64,000 bases of DNA from Verrucomicrobiota bacterium (lineage in GTDB: Bacteria > Verrucomicrobiota > Verrucomicrobiia > Limisphaerales > J093): contig JAOSKK010000037.1 in NCBI GenBank assembly GCA_027493615.1, forward strand, positions 252,514 through 316,513. The letters run 5' to 3'. Of the stretch, positions 1-10,202 are shown in pieces. A model generated the notes under the pieces. The model did not search any database and was not told where the DNA came from. It saw only the letters and a list, made by a program, of their open reading frames with translations. Position 1 is the stretch's first letter. Every line of letters starts with the position of its first letter. A program made the position numbers and the translations under genes.

Positions 1-602
1 GGCCCAATCGATGCGGGGCAGCAGCCCGAGAGTCTCCAGCCGCGATGATGCGGGCCATGGCGATGCAGGCGGCAACGAGGGGGGACCGGTAAGGGCGCCG
101 GCGGGTCTGGCAGAGCGAGGTGGGCCCGCCAGAAGGGGGTGAACACCTGGTAGGGCCCGCCGCTCCGCGTCTGCACCGTCCAGGGCTCGTGCAGCAGGGC
201 GGCATTGAAACTCTCGACCTCGAATCCGTCCCCGCGCAGGTGCTCCATGAGGCCCTGGTCGCGCGCCACAATCGCCGGTTCGTACCGGCGGTTCCAGAAC
301 ACCGCACGCGCTCCGCTCTGCCGGGCCAACTCCCGCAAGGTTTCAAGGGCTGGACCCCGGCGCAGCACCAGCCGCGAACCCCGCGCGTGCAACTCGACCG
401 CCAGCGCCTGGAGCGACTGGTGGAGCCACCAGCGCGACGCCGCGCCGGGGGGCCAGTCCCCTTCCTCCTCCGGTGCCCAGATGAAAACGGGCAGCACGGG
501 TCCGTCCCGCCGCGACGCCGCGTGCAGGGCGGGGTTGTCGTTCAGGCGAAGGTCAAGACGGAACCACACCAAGGTGGTCGGGGGGCCGACAGGTTTCTTC
601 AT
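1..602 (-). CDS. phrB: DNA photolyase (N-terminal part, runs off the window)
   Basis: Deoxyribodipyrimidine photolyase repairs UV-induced pyrimidine dimers with light, using FAD and an antenna pigment. Translating the minus strand from the ATG at 602 gives the photolyase N-terminal alpha/beta domain: WFRLDLRLNDNPAL at about residues 13-26, then FIWAPEEE, and a VFWNRRYEP motif near residue 100. The gene leaves the window before the FAD-binding domain, so class and completeness cannot be judged, and phrB is the best guess. Near positions 79-84 a run of six Gs shifts the frame. Adding one base restores the expected continuation LETLGLLPRIDWA at the window edge. It is divergent from serA, with about 200 bp between the two starts. 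Confidence 0.85.
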   Translation of the reverse strand, partial: MKKPVGPPTTLVWFRLDLRLNDNPALHAASRRDGPVLPVFIWAPEEEGDWPPGAASRWWLHQSLQALAVELHARGSRLVLRRGPALETLRELARQSGARAVFWNRRYEPAIVARDQGLMEHLRGDGFEVESFNAALLHEPWTVQTRSGGPYQVFTPFWRAHLALPDPPAPLPVPPRCRLHRHGPHHRGWRLSGCCPASIG

Positions 603-801
603 ATCGCCGGTTCCACCGGCAACCGCGACCCCTTGCGATGCAGAGCCCAGGCGGTGGACATCGCGGACGGGTAGGCGGATTGCGGCGGCCTGTCAAGCAA
701 CCGCACGCCGGATGTGCCGGTCGGGGCCGTTCCGGCGTTTGACCTGGTTTCCGGCATCCCCTAGACTGCCCGCTGTTTGACGCCCGACGGGCGTTATCCC
801 G

Positions 802-2400
802 ATGAAAATTGTTGTTTGCGACCCGGTGTCGCCCAAAGGAATCGCGTTGCTGAAGCAGCGCCCCGAGTTTCAGGTGCAGGTCCTCGATCAGCGGTTATCC
901 GAAGCGGCCTTGTTGCCGGTGGTGGCCGAGGCGGTGGCGTTGGTGGTGCGTTCGGAGACCAAGGTCACGCGGGCGGTTCTCGAAGCCGCGCCGCAGTTGC
1001 GGGTCGTGGGCCGCGCGGGCGTGGGCGTGGACAACGTCGATGTCGAGGCGGCGACGGCGCGGGGCGTGGTGGTGATGAACACACCGGGCGGCAACACGAT
1101 CACCACGGCCGAGTTGACGTTCGCGATGCTGCTGAGTCTCGCGCGCAAGGTCCCGCAGGCGCACAGCACCATGGTGGCGGGCAAGTGGGATCGCAAGGCG
1201 TTTCAAGGGGTGGAGCTGGCGGGCAAGACCCTCGGGGTGCTGGGCATGGGCCGGATCGGCGGCGAGGTCGCGGTCCGGGCCACGGCGTTTGGCATGCGGG
1301 TCCTGGCCTACGACCCGTTCCTCAACGCCACTCGCGCGCGAGCCCTGGGTGTTGAGCTGGTTTCCGACGTCGACATGCTCTATCGCGACGCCGACTTCCT
1401 GACGATCCACCTGCCGGCGACCGACCAGACGCGCGGGATGTTGAACGCGGCGGCGTTCGCCAAGATGAAGCCCGGCGTGCGGATCGTGAACTGCGCCCGC
1501 GGCGAGATCATCGAGGATGCGGATCTGCTGGCGGCGCTGGACTCCGGCAAGGTGGCGGCGGCCGCCCTGGATGTGTACGTCCACGAACCGCTGGCGCCGG
1601 ATCATCCCTACCGGAAGCACCCCGCGGTGATCCTGACCCCCCACCTTGGCGCCAGCACAGCGGAAGCGCAGGAGAAGTGCGGCATCGAGGTCGCCGAGGT
1701 CATCACGAACTACCTCCTCACCGGTGAGGTGCGCAACGCGGTCAATCTGCCACATCTTGACGCCCGAACTTACGAGCAGGTACGACCCTACCTCATTCTC
1801 GGCGAGAAACTGGGCAAGTTCCTGGGCCAGCTCGCCCCGGCGCAGGTGGACCGGGTGTACGTGACCTACGGAGGCAAGGCCCGGGAACTGCCGAATACCG
1901 ACCCGGTCACCCGCGCGGTTCTCCAGGGCTTTCTCAGCCGCTCGGCGGTGGACAAGCTCAACCACATCAACGTCCGCAGTGTGGCGGCCACCTTCGGCAT
2001 CTCGGTCGAAGAGAAGCGCTCGGACGAACCGGTCACCTTCAACGAATGGCTGCATGTGACGGTGTACGACGGCGGCCGGAAGGTCTGCTCGGCCGGCGGC
2101 ACCTTCTTCGGCTCACCCGACAACCCCCGGATCGTCCGGGTCTTCAGCCGTCCCACCGAGATCCAGCCCTCCGGCGTCGTCTTCATGATGAACAACAAGG
2201 ACCGGCCCGGCATGGTCGGACACGTCGGCACGTTGCTCGGGCGCCACAACGTGAACATTGCCAGCATGAGCCTCAGCCGCGACGTGGCTGGAGGCGAGGC
2301 CTTCACGGTGCTCAACCTCGACAGCGTGCCGCCAGGGCCCGTCCTCGAGGCGCTGCGCCAGGATCCCGACATCACCAACCTCCATGTGGTCACCCTCTGA
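802..2400 (+). CDS. serA: D-3-phosphoglycerate dehydrogenase
   Basis: Oxidises 3-phosphoglycerate to 3-phosphohydroxypyruvate, the first step of serine synthesis, in the cytoplasm. The 532-residue protein has the long three-part form of the enzyme: substrate and NAD domains (GMGRIG at residues 148-153, then a CARGE segment and an HLGAST segment with the catalytic Arg and His), an intervening allosteric domain at about 325-450, and a C-terminal ACT domain starting near VVFMMNNKDRPGMVG, where serine normally binds. The ATG at 802 gives the normal N-terminus. A small hairpin (6-bp stem, 780-794) sits just before it and could affect the ribosome site. The reading frame is intact. The foldase gene follows after 4 bp and is probably co-transcribed. 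Confidence 0.97.
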   Translation: MKIVVCDPVSPKGIALLKQRPEFQVQVLDQRLSEAALLPVVAEAVALVVRSETKVTRAVLEAAPQLRVVGRAGVGVDNVDVEAATARGVVVMNTPGGNTITTAELTFAMLLSLARKVPQAHSTMVAGKWDRKAFQGVELAGKTLGVLGMGRIGGEVAVRATAFGMRVLAYDPFLNATRARALGVELVSDVDMLYRDADFLTIHLPATDQTRGMLNAAAFAKMKPGVRIVNCARGEIIEDADLLAALDSGKVAAAALDVYVHEPLAPDHPYRKHPAVILTPHLGASTAEAQEKCGIEVAEVITNYLLTGEVRNAVNLPHLDARTYEQVRPYLILGEKLGKFLGQLAPAQVDRVYVTYGGKARELPNTDPVTRAVLQGFLSRSAVDKLNHINVRSVAATFGISVEEKRSDEPVTFNEWLHVTVYDGGRKVCSAGGTFFGSPDNPRIVRVFSRPTEIQPSGVVFMMNNKDRPGMVGHVGTLLGRHNVNIASMSLSRDVAGGEAFTVLNLDSVPPGPVLEALRQDPDITNLHVVTL

Positions 2401-2404
2401 CGCC

Positions 2405-3538
2405 ATGCGCGTTTCTCCCTTGTCCCTGGCGCTGGTGCTGGGCGCCAGTCTGCTCGCTTCCACGGGGCACACGGCCGCGAACCCGGCCACCCTGTTCGAC
2501 AACCCGGTGCTCGCCAAGGGCAAGGGCTTCGAGATCCGTCAACTCGAGCTCGACGATGCCATCACCGCCCTCAAAGCCACTCTGGCCACGCAGAACCAGG
2601 CCATCTCGCCCCGGGAAGAGCCGGAACTCCGCGCCCGTATGCTGGAGCGGATGATCCTCACGCGCCTCCTCGTTCAGCGCGCCACGGCGGCCGACAAGTC
2701 CAAGGCGCGCGAACTCGCCGACAAGTTCATCGCGGATACCAAGAGCAAGGCGCCCTCGGAGGAATCCTACCGCCGCCAGCTCCTGGCCACCGGCCTCAAG
2801 CCCGAGGTGTTCGAGCAGAAGGCCTTCGAACAAGCCGTCGTCGAGAAGGTCCTCGAACGGGAGATCAAGGCCAAGCTGACCGTCACGGACGAGCAGGTCC
2901 GGCAGTTCTACCTCGAGGGCATCGACCTCCAGGCCCAGGAAGTCCAGGAAACCGCGCAGAAGATCGCCGCGGCCGGCAACCAGCACACCGGCATCTACCA
3001 GGACGCGACCAACCGTTTGGCCCAGATCCGGCAGGCCCACCTCGCCCGCCTCGAACGCCCCGAGCAGGTCAAGGCCCACCTCATCCTCTTCTACACCGTC
3101 GACCCCGTCACCCGCGGCCCGCTGGTCGAACGTGAACTCGCCGCCAAACTCGCCCTGGCCACCAACACGGTGAAGCGACTCAGGGCGGGGGCGGACTTCG
3201 CGACCGTGGCCCGGGAGGTTTCCGAGGACCCGGATGTCGCCCGCACCGGTGGGGAATACACGGCCAGCGCGCGCACGGCGATGGCGCCCGAGCTCCTCGA
3301 AGCCCTCTTTCGTCTCCCTCTCAACCAGGTCAGCGACCCCATCGCCACGCGTTTCGGCCTCTACATCGCCCGCGTCGACGAGAAGATCCCCGCCGGCAAA
3401 CTAGCCTTCGAGCAGATCGCACCCGAACTCCGAGAGATCCTCCTCACGCAGGGTGTCGAACGGCGCCTGCCCGCTTTCGCCGAGCAACTCCGCAAGGAGT
3501 ACGAAGTGCAGATCCTCGACCCGGACTTGGCGAAGTAG
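2405..3538 (+). CDS. Peptidyl-prolyl cis-trans isomerase, SurA/parvulin type
   Basis: Predicted periplasmic foldase that isomerises X-Pro bonds in exported proteins. The 377-residue product starts with a signal peptide (MRVSPLSLALVLGASLLAS, cleavage near residue 25). It continues with a helical SurA-like chaperone region rich in charged residues at about 30-210. A parvulin domain at about 220-325 carries the ADFATVAREVSEDPD and TGGEY segments. The ATG at 2405 is preferred over an upstream in-frame ATG at 2384 because it begins directly at the signal peptide and does not overlap serA. Its substrates are unknown. It converges on nuoN with 32 bp between the two stops. Confidence 0.88.
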   Translation: MRVSPLSLALVLGASLLASTGHTAANPATLFDNPVLAKGKGFEIRQLELDDAITALKATLATQNQAISPREEPELRARMLERMILTRLLVQRATAADKSKARELADKFIADTKSKAPSEESYRRQLLATGLKPEVFEQKAFEQAVVEKVLEREIKAKLTVTDEQVRQFYLEGIDLQAQEVQETAQKIAAAGNQHTGIYQDATNRLAQIRQAHLARLERPEQVKAHLILFYTVDPVTRGPLVERELAAKLALATNTVKRLRAGADFATVAREVSEDPDVARTGGEYTASARTAMAPELLEALFRLPLNQVSDPIATRFGLYIARVDEKIPAGKLAFEQIAPELREILLTQGVERRLPAFAEQLRKEYEVQILDPDLAK

Positions 3539-3570
3539 CCAACGACCCCGCGGGAAACGCGAACGGGAGG

Positions 3571-5079
3571 CTAGAAACCGGCCGCTCGCACGGCAGCCTC
3601 GATCGGGCCCAGGAGCAGGTGGGGGAACACGCCCAGCAACACCAACCCGCCGGCGGCCAAACCCACCACCGTGCCCTCCGCCCACGAACCTGCCCGGCCC
3701 GTCGGCTTCGCTCCTGGCACGGGTTCGACGACGTACGCCTGCTTCAGCACCTTCAGGTAGTAGTAGAGCGCCACCGGGCTCAGCGCGAGGCCGGCAGCCA
3801 CCAGCCACAGCAGGCTGAAATGCACGGCGTCCGCCTTCAGGGCCACCGCAAACACATAGAACTTGGCCACGAAACCGGCGAAGGGCGGCAAACCCGCCAG
3901 GGAGAGCATCAGCACGGCGAGTGCTCCCCCAGCCAGGGGCTCCGCCTCGCCAGACCCGTGAGTCCCGACAGCGCATCACTCCCGCCCGAGCGCTCCGCCA
4001 GGGCCGCCATGCCGAAGGCCCCCACCGCGGTCAGGGCGTACGTGGCCGCGTAAAAGACCAGTGACGTCAGCGCCCCGGTCCGACTCTCCTCCCCGGCCAC
4101 GGCAAGCACGGCCAGCAGGAGGTACCCGGCATGCGCCACGGCGGAGTACGCCAACAGCCGCTTGAGCCCGCGCTGCGCCAGTGCGGCCAGGTTCCCCAGC
4201 AACATCGAAGCCACCGCCAGCACCGCCAGCACCGGCATCCATCCCGCCCGGAACGCCGCCAACCCCGCCCCGCCCGCGCTCTCCGGGAACGCCCCCAGCA
4301 GCACCTTCGCCAACAGGAAAAAGCTCGCCACTTTCGAGCCCGACGCCACCAGCGCGGCCGCCGGGGTCGGGGCACCCTGGTAAGCGTCCGGCGCCCACAG
4401 ATGGAACGGCACCGCCGCCACCTTGAACCCGAAGCCCACGATCACCATCACCAGCGCGGCCGCCAGCAGAGGATCAAAGCCCCGACCCCGCAGCGCCTTC
4501 GCGATCCCTTCGAGCCCCGTCGCCCCCGTCACCCCATAGAGCAGGCTGAACCCGAACAGGGCAAAGGCCGCGGCCAGCGCCCCGAAAAAGAAATACTTGA
4601 GTCCCGCCTCGGTCGCGGCCAGATCCTGCCGCCGCAAGGCCACCAGCGCGTAAAGCGAGAGGCTGGTCAACTCGAGCGCCAGAAAGATCGGCAACAGATC
4701 TTCCGCACTCGTCATGAGCAGCATGCCGGTCGTCGCCAGGAGCAGCAGGGCGAAGTACTCGCTGATGTGGTCGGTGAAATCCGCCTCGACCGGAGAGCAA
4801 CACCGTCAGAAGCGTCAGTCCCAACAACACCAGCTTCACCGTCTGAGTGAGCGGATCCGCCACGAACATCCCGTCCAGCGCGCGCCCATAAACCGGCACA
4901 TTCAGGATGTAAAGCCCGGCGCTCAGGCATCCCGCACCGGCGATGGCGGCGCCCAGCCACCGCCGGATCCGCGCGGGTTGATCCCGCAGGATCGCAAGAT
5001 CGACCAGCAACGCGCCGAGCGCCGCGAGCACCACGAGCATTTCGGGGCCGGCCAGCCGCAGCAGCGCCAGGTAGTTCAT
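3571..5079 (-). CDS. nuoN: NADH-quinone oxidoreductase subunit N (two frame breaks)
   Basis: Antiporter-like membrane subunit of complex I, last gene of the operon. The three reading segments join into a protein of about 502 residues: MNYLALLRLAGPEMLVVLAA at the start, the core helices with LELTSLSLYALVAL, a middle part with VAAVPFHLWAPDAYQGAPTP, and the C-terminal LAGLPPFAGFVAKFYVF motif. The breaks lie near 4790 and in a five-C run at 3926-3930, where one extra base restores GGALAVLMLSLAG. The ATG at 5077-5079 overlaps the nuoM stop as ATGA, so the two are translationally coupled. The family is highly conserved and the operon is otherwise healthy, so sequencing error is more likely than decay. 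Confidence 0.9.
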
Positions 5080-6583
5080 GATCCCCCTCCCTGTTTCCAG
5101 GCCGAGACCAGCGGCTGTACGCTCGGCACGATGTAATCCAGCAGCAGCCGGGGGAACAAACCGATCACCACCGTCGTCAGCAGCAGCAACCCGGCACCCA
5201 CCTTTTCCGGCCACGAAATGGGCGGCAACGGTGGCGCCGGGCTCCCTGAGTGGCTGATCTGTTCGACCTCGCCGCCCGCGAAGAAGCCGTGCTGCATCGC
5301 CCGGAGCAGATACGCCACCCCGAGCACAATCCCGATCCCGGTCACGCCCACCGCCAACGGCAGGGATTGCCAGGCCCCGATCAGCACCGAGATCTCCGCC
5401 ACAAACCCGCTGAACCCCCGGCAGGCCCATCGACGCCAGGCTCGCCATCACAAACGTCGCCGCGGCGAACGGCAACCGCCGGCTCAAGCGCAGCCCCGCC
5501 AACTCCTCCAGCTCGCGGGTATGCGCCCGGTCGTAGACCATCCGCCCCACCACGCCGAACAGCAGTCCGGCGATGATGCCGTGCGAGAACATCTGCAGGA
5601 CGGCTCCGCTGACGCCCACCTCGTGCAGCGTGACCAGGCCGAGCATCACAAACCCCATGTGGCTCACACTCGAGTAGCCGATCACGAACTTGAAATCCCG
5701 CTGCACCAGCGCCACCAGCGCCCCGTACACAATCCCGATCACCGCCAAGGCCGCCAGCGGTTCCTGCCAGGCCCGCACGCCTTCCGGAAACAACGCCACC
5801 CCCCGCCCGCAGGGCCCCGTACGCGCCCAGCTTCATCACCACTCCCGCCAGCAACATCGAGGCCGCCGTCGGCGCCGCCACGTGCCCGGTGGGCGCCCAG
5901 GTGTGCAGCGGCCACAACCCCGCCAGAACCCCAAAGCCCAGGAACATCAAGGGAAACACCCAGCGCTGGAACGTCGCCGGGTACGCCACCTGCGCCAGCG
6001 CCTGCAGGTCAAACGTGCCGGTGCCCGTCGCTCGCAGCGCCCCCACGTACACCGCCAGCAGGCCGAGAAACACCAGCGCGCTGCCCAGAAACGAGTACAG
6101 CACCAACTTCATCGCGCCGTACTCGCGCCGCGTCGAACCCCAGATCGCGATCAGGAAGTACTTCGGAATGATCGCCACCTCGTAAAAGAAGAAGAGCAGG
6201 AACAGATCGAAGCTCAGGAACACGCCGTACACCGCACCGATCAGCGTCAGGTAGAGGGCAAAGAACTCCCGCGGCCGGTCGGTCACGTTCCACGAGAACA
6301 GCACCCCCGCCACCGCCGCCAGCGCCGTCAGGAAGACCAGCGTCAGGTTGATCCCGTCCACCGCCAGGAAGTACTCGATCCCCAGCGCCGGAATCCAGGG
6401 CACGCGCGTCAGCGTGAGCAGCTCCGCCCCGGGCTGGTAGGCCAACCCGCCGCCGAACGCGCACACCCCCGTCACCAATGTGATGGCCAGCGCGACCCCA
6501 CGCGCCGCCGAGGCACGATGCGCCGGGATCAGCAGCAGCGCCGCCGCCCCCAGGAAACTAAGATAGATGGTCCAGGGCAGCAT
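5076..6583 (-). CDS. nuoM: NADH-quinone oxidoreductase subunit M (two frame breaks)
   Basis: Proton-pumping antiporter-like subunit of complex I. It reads MLPWTIYLSFLGAAALLLIP, then LAVDGINLTLVFLTALAA, FFFYEVAIIPKYFLIAIWG with the conserved helix-5 Glu, and GLWPLHTWAPTGHVAAPTAA. After a break in the C-run at 5799-5804 it continues with QRDFKFVIGYSSVSHMGFV, and after a second break in the five-C run at 5415-5419 with the C-terminal EISVLIGAW segment. About 502 residues in total. A GTG at 6592 overlaps the stop of the preceding gene as GTGA and is an alternative start three codons upstream. This is the more standard NuoM of the two neighbouring paralogues. Confidence 0.9.
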
Positions 6584-6588
6584 GGGGA

Positions 6589-8142
6589 TCACGGGAGCAA
6601 GGCCACCCACCGTTTCACGGTCTCGTTCGTGAAGCCCAGCACGCTCTGGGGATACAGGCCCACGAGGAACATCAGTGCGGTGGCGGGCGCCACGATCCAC
6701 CGCTCGGCCCGACTCAGATCCGGCAGCGTTTGCCAGCGCGGATTGAGCGGGCCGTGAAACACCCGCTGGCTGAGCGTCAGCAGGAAGACCGCCGTCAGCA
6801 ACAGCCCGCCGGTCGCGCCAACCGTCGCCCACGGCGCCAGGGCGAAGCTGCCCTTGAAGATCAGGAACTCGCCCACAAACCCGTTGAGTCCCGGCAGCCC
6901 GAGCGAGGAGAAGAGCGCAATCCCCATCAGCCCCGTCAGGACCGGCGCCACCCGCCGCAGCCCGCCAAAGTCGTCCAGACCCCGCAGGCCGCCCGCGCGT
7001 TGCTCGATCCAGCCCACGAAGCAGAACAGCGTCGCGGCCGTCAGCCCGTGATTGAACATCTGGAGCAACACGCCGTTGAGCGCCGCGGCCGACTCCTGCG
7101 CCAGCCGACCGGTCCCGCTCGCCGTGGTGGCCACCGCGAACACACCCAGCAGGCAATAGCCAAGGTGGTTGATGGACGAATACGCGAGCAGCCGTTTGAG
7201 GTCGCGCTGCGCAAACGCCGCGGCGGCCGAGAACAGAATGGTCAGTACCGCCAGCCCCAGCAGCGGGCCCTGCCACGCCCGGAGTGACTCCGGGAAGATC
7301 GGCAAGAGCAGGCGCAGAAATCCGTACACGCCCATTTTGGACATGGCGCCCGTCAGCAACATCGTGACCCCGGTGGGTGCCTCGGCATACGTGGCCGGCA
7401 GCCAGGTGTGAAACGGCATCAGCGGCACCTTGACCGCCAACCCCAAGAAGACCGCCAGGAACACTGCCGTGGTCAGCACGCCGGCCGGCAGCCCCGTTCC
7501 CGCCAGTTGTTGCGCAAAGGCCGCCGTCAACCCGTCCCGCGCCCCCAGCCCGGCCAGTTCCACGAAGTCGAAGGTGCCCACCGCCAGGTACACCGCCAGG
7601 AACCCCAGCAGCATCGCGACGCTCCCGACCATCGTGTACACGAAGAACTGCGCCGCGGCCGCACTGCTCTCCCGGCCTCCCCACAGCTTGATCAAGAAGA
7701 ACGCGGGCACCAGGCTCAGTTCCCAGAACAGGAACCAGTGAAAGAAGTTCAGGGCCGTGAACGTCCCCAGCAACCCGGCCTCCAGCCAGAGCATCAGACC
7801 GAAGTACAGCGACCCGCGCTCCCCCAGGCGCCAGGACGCCAGCATGGCCATCGGCACCAGCAAGCCCGTCAGAACGATCATCAGCAGTCCCAACCCGTCC
7901 ACGCCCAGGTGGTAGTGCACGCCCAGCGCCGGGATCCAGGCGTGGCGCTCGACGAATTGCAGGCTCCCCGAACCGACGTCGAACCGCAGCCCCACCAGCA
8001 CCGCCAGCGCCAGCACCGTCAGCGCCACGCCCAAGGCAAGGCGCTGCGCCATCGCCGCCCGTCGCGGGCCGAGCGCGATCACGGCCACCCCGCCGATCAG
8101 CGGGGTGAAGGTCAACAGCGTCAGCCAGGACCCCTCGTTCAC
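6589..8142 (-). CDS. nuoM: Second NuoM-type complex I subunit
   Basis: Intact 517-residue antiporter-like subunit (proton-conducting membrane transporter, complex I subunit 4 family) lying between nuoL and the other nuoM. Family signatures are LGVDGLGLLMIVLTGLLVP, FWELSLVPAFFLIKLWGG with the conserved Glu, VPLMPFHTWLPATYAEAP, and AQRDLKRLLAYSSINHLGY. The GTG at 8142 is chosen because it overlaps the nuoL stop as GTGA and has a good ribosome site, GGGAGG, within 8149-8156. A GTG at 8157 is also open. Tandem NuoM paralogues occur in other complex I operons, where an extra pump-like subunit is inferred. Whether this one adds a pumping site or replaces the other is not visible here. Confidence 0.9.
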   Translation of the reverse strand: MNEGSWLTLLTFTPLIGGVAVIALGPRRAAMAQRLALGVALTVLALAVLVGLRFDVGSGSLQFVERHAWIPALGVHYHLGVDGLGLLMIVLTGLLVPMAMLASWRLGERGSLYFGLMLWLEAGLLGTFTALNFFHWFLFWELSLVPAFFLIKLWGGRESSAAAAQFFVYTMVGSVAMLLGFLAVYLAVGTFDFVELAGLGARDGLTAAFAQQLAGTGLPAGVLTTAVFLAVFLGLAVKVPLMPFHTWLPATYAEAPTGVTMLLTGAMSKMGVYGFLRLLLPIFPESLRAWQGPLLGLAVLTILFSAAAAFAQRDLKRLLAYSSINHLGYCLLGVFAVATTASGTGRLAQESAAALNGVLLQMFNHGLTAATLFCFVGWIEQRAGGLRGLDDFGGLRRVAPVLTGLMGIALFSSLGLPGLNGFVGEFLIFKGSFALAPWATVGATGGLLLTAVFLLTLSQRVFHGPLNPRWQTLPDLSRAERWIVAPATALMFLVGLYPQSVLGFTNETVKRWVALLP

Positions 8143-10196
8143 CGGCAACCTCCCCACATCAGCATCAGCACCAGGCAGACGAACGCCGTCCCCAGCGCCC
8201 GCAGGTAATTCGGCAACTGGCCATCCGTCAGTCCGGCGGCCGTACGACCGTCCCGATTCAACCGGCGGCAGGCCGCGTCAAAGCCCAGGTTGACGACATA
8301 TTCGTCCACCAACCGGCTCGCCCACGCGAGGCCTTGCGCGATGAGCTCGACCAGCCACACGAACCCGCCCCAGACCCACCGGTCCAGCCGTTCGCTCAAC
8401 GCGGCCCAGCCGGCATGGGCGCGTTCAACCGTGGCCTCGTAGAGTTCGTCCACCAGGAATTTCTGGCGCAGCAGCGCGTAGGTCTGCGGCCAGCTCACCT
8501 CGAGCACATCCGGCGAGTCCGCCCGGGGGATGACCCGGCGTCCGTACAGCCACCAGCCCAGCCCGATCCCGAGCGCCACAATGACGGCGGACAGCAGCAT
8601 CGCCGCGCCGGCGCCGCCGGCGAACATGCGCCCCCAGTCGCCCACCGCCGGCAACCCTTCGAGGTACCGCTGCAGCCACGGCCAGGCCGGAGTTCCCAGG
8701 AACCCCAGCCCGACCGCGAACACGGCCAGGGCGATCAGGGGGAAGGTCATCACCCGCGGGCTCTCGTGCACCGTTGCAGCCGCCGGCTCCTGCGCGTGAC
8801 CGGCGTTCCTGGGCTGGCCGAAAAACACGTAACAGACCTGGCGCGTCATGTAAAGGCCGTCAGCAATGCCCCCAGCACCACCAGGTAGTACGGGCCTTGC
8901 GATACGGGCCAGCCGTGCGCCGCGTGCAGAATGGCGTCTTTGCTCCAGAACCCGGCGAAGAACACCGGCACCCCCGCCAGCGCCATCATACCGACCGCGT
9001 ACGTGGCAAACGTGACCGGCATGAGCCTCCGCAAGCCGCCCATGCGCCGGATGTCCTGCTCGTGATGGCAGCCGTGGATGACCGACCCGGCGCCGAGGAA
9101 CAACAGGGCCTTGAAAAACGCGTGGGTCAACAGGTGGAACATCCCCACCGCCACCCCGCCCACGCCGAGCCCGACGAACATGTAACCGAGTTGCGATACC
9201 GTCGAGTAGGCGAGGATCCGCTTGATGTCCGTCTGCGCCACGGCGATCACGGCCGCGAACACCGCCGTCAGCGCGCCCACCCAGGTCACCGCTTGCAGCG
9301 CGACGGAGACCCCTCCCGCCGCGCCGGCCGGCAAGGCGGCGAGCAGGGGGAACATCCGCGCCACGAGGAACACGCCCGCGGCCACCATGGTGGCGGCGTG
9401 GATCAGCGCGCTGACTGGCGTGGGGCCTTCCATGGCGTCCGGCAGCCAGACATGCAGCGGCACCTGACCGGACTTGCCCATGGCGCCGACGAAGATCAGC
9501 AGGCCCAGCGCCGTGCTCAGCGTCAGTCCGCCCGTCAGGGTCTGGGCCGCAAGGCGGTTGACCGCTCCGGCTTCCAGGACAGCCTTCGCCTCCGTCGTAG
9601 AAGACCAGTGTACCGCCCGCCGTGTACAACCAGAGCATGCCGACGAGTAGCGCCATGTCCCCGATGCGCGTGGTGATGAAGGCCTTTTTCGCGGCAGCCG
9701 CAGCGGCCGGCTTGTCGTACCAGAACCCGATGAGGAGGTACGACGCCAACCCGACGAGCTCCCAGCAGATGAACAGCAGGAGCAGGCTGTTGGCGATGAC
9801 CACGCCGAGCATCGCGCCGGCGAACAGCGACAGAAAGCAGAAGAACCGGGTGAAGTTTTCGTCGGCCGCCATGTACCCGAGGCTGAAGACGAAGATCAGC
9901 AAACCCACCACGGTGACCATGACCAGCATGGCGGCCCCGAGGGGATCGAGGACCCAACCCAACACCAGCCGGGCGTCGCCAAACTCGAGCCAGGTGAAGT
10001 TGTGTGTCAGGCGCACGCCCGGCCCGGTGAGTGTGCGGGCAAAGGCCAGGAGGGCCAGGGCCAGGCTGACCGCCAGGGCGCCGATGGCCAACCCGGCGGC
10101 CCAGCGTCGCTCCCGACGCGGCACCAGCGCGAGCACGCCTGCCGCCACGAGCGGCAGGGTGGGCACGAGCCAGAGATGTCGGGCGATCCCTTCCAT
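8139..10196 (-). CDS. nuoL: NADH-quinone oxidoreductase subunit L (two frame breaks)
   Basis: Largest antiporter-like subunit of complex I, about 685 residues, with the long C-terminal lateral helix expected of NuoL. Segments: LVPTLPLVAAGVLALVPRRE at the start, ICWELVGLASYLLIGFWYDK with the conserved Glu, KKAFITTRIGDMALLVGM, GKSGQVPLHVWLPDAMEGPT, AQTDIKRILAYSTVSQLGYM, and HAFFKALLFLGAGSVIHG. The frame breaks near 9580 and in an AAA run (plus strand) at 8852-8854, where one more T in the message restores AFYMTRQVCYVFFG. It begins 6 bp after nuoK and overlaps the following gene by its stop codon. Confidence 0.92.
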   Translation of the reverse strand: MEGIARHLWLVPTLPLVAAGVLALVPRRERRWAAGLAIGALAVSLALALLAFARTLTGPGVRLTHNFTWLEFGDARLVLGWVLDPLGAAMLVMVTVVGLLIFVFSLGYMAADENFTRFFCFLSLFAGAMLGVVIANSLLLLFICWELVGLASYLLIGFWYDKPAAAAAAKKAFITTRIGDMALLVGMLWLYTAGGTLVFYDGGEGCPGSRSGQPPCGPDPDGRTDAEHGAGPADLRRRHGQVRSGAAACLAAGRHGRPHASQRADPRRHHGGRGRVPRGADVPPARRLAGRRGGRGLRRAASGDLGGRADGGVRGRDRRGADGHQADPRLLDGIATRLHVRRARRGRGGGGDVPPVDPRVFQGPVVPRRRVGHPRLPSRAGHPAHGRLAEAHAGHVCHVRGRYDGAGGGAGVLRRVLEQRRHSARGARLARIARPVLPGGAGGIADGLYMTRQVCYVFFGQPRNAGHAQEPAAATVHESPRVMTFPLIALAVFAVGLGFLGTPAWPWLQRYLEGLPAVGDWGRMFAGGAGAAMLLSAVIVALGIGLGWWLYGRRVIPRADSPDVLEVSWPQTYALLRQKFLVDELYEATVERAHAGWAALSERLDRWVWGGFVWLVELIAQGLAWASRLVDEYVVNLGFDAACRRLNRDGRTAAGLTDGQLPNYLRALGTAFVCLVLMLMWGGCR
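8147..8157 (-). promoter_or_regulatory. Ribosome-binding site deciding the second nuoM start
   Basis: On the minus strand a GGGGAGG stretch lies a few bases before the GTG at 8142, inside the last codons of nuoL. It supports coupled initiation at the GTGA overlap rather than at the GTG at 8157, which would sit on top of this site. Confidence 0.55.
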
Positions 10197-10202
10197 GGCC
10201 GG

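Noticed and set aside
895..2055. Long open frame antisense to serA (386 codons)
   Set aside because: It mirrors the serA reading frame in GC-rich DNA, has low-complexity composition and no family motif.
3571..6583. Programmed frameshifting in nuoM and nuoN
   Set aside because: Breaks occur at varied sites without slippery heptamers plus structure, in both directions, and in many unrelated genes. Consensus error is simpler.
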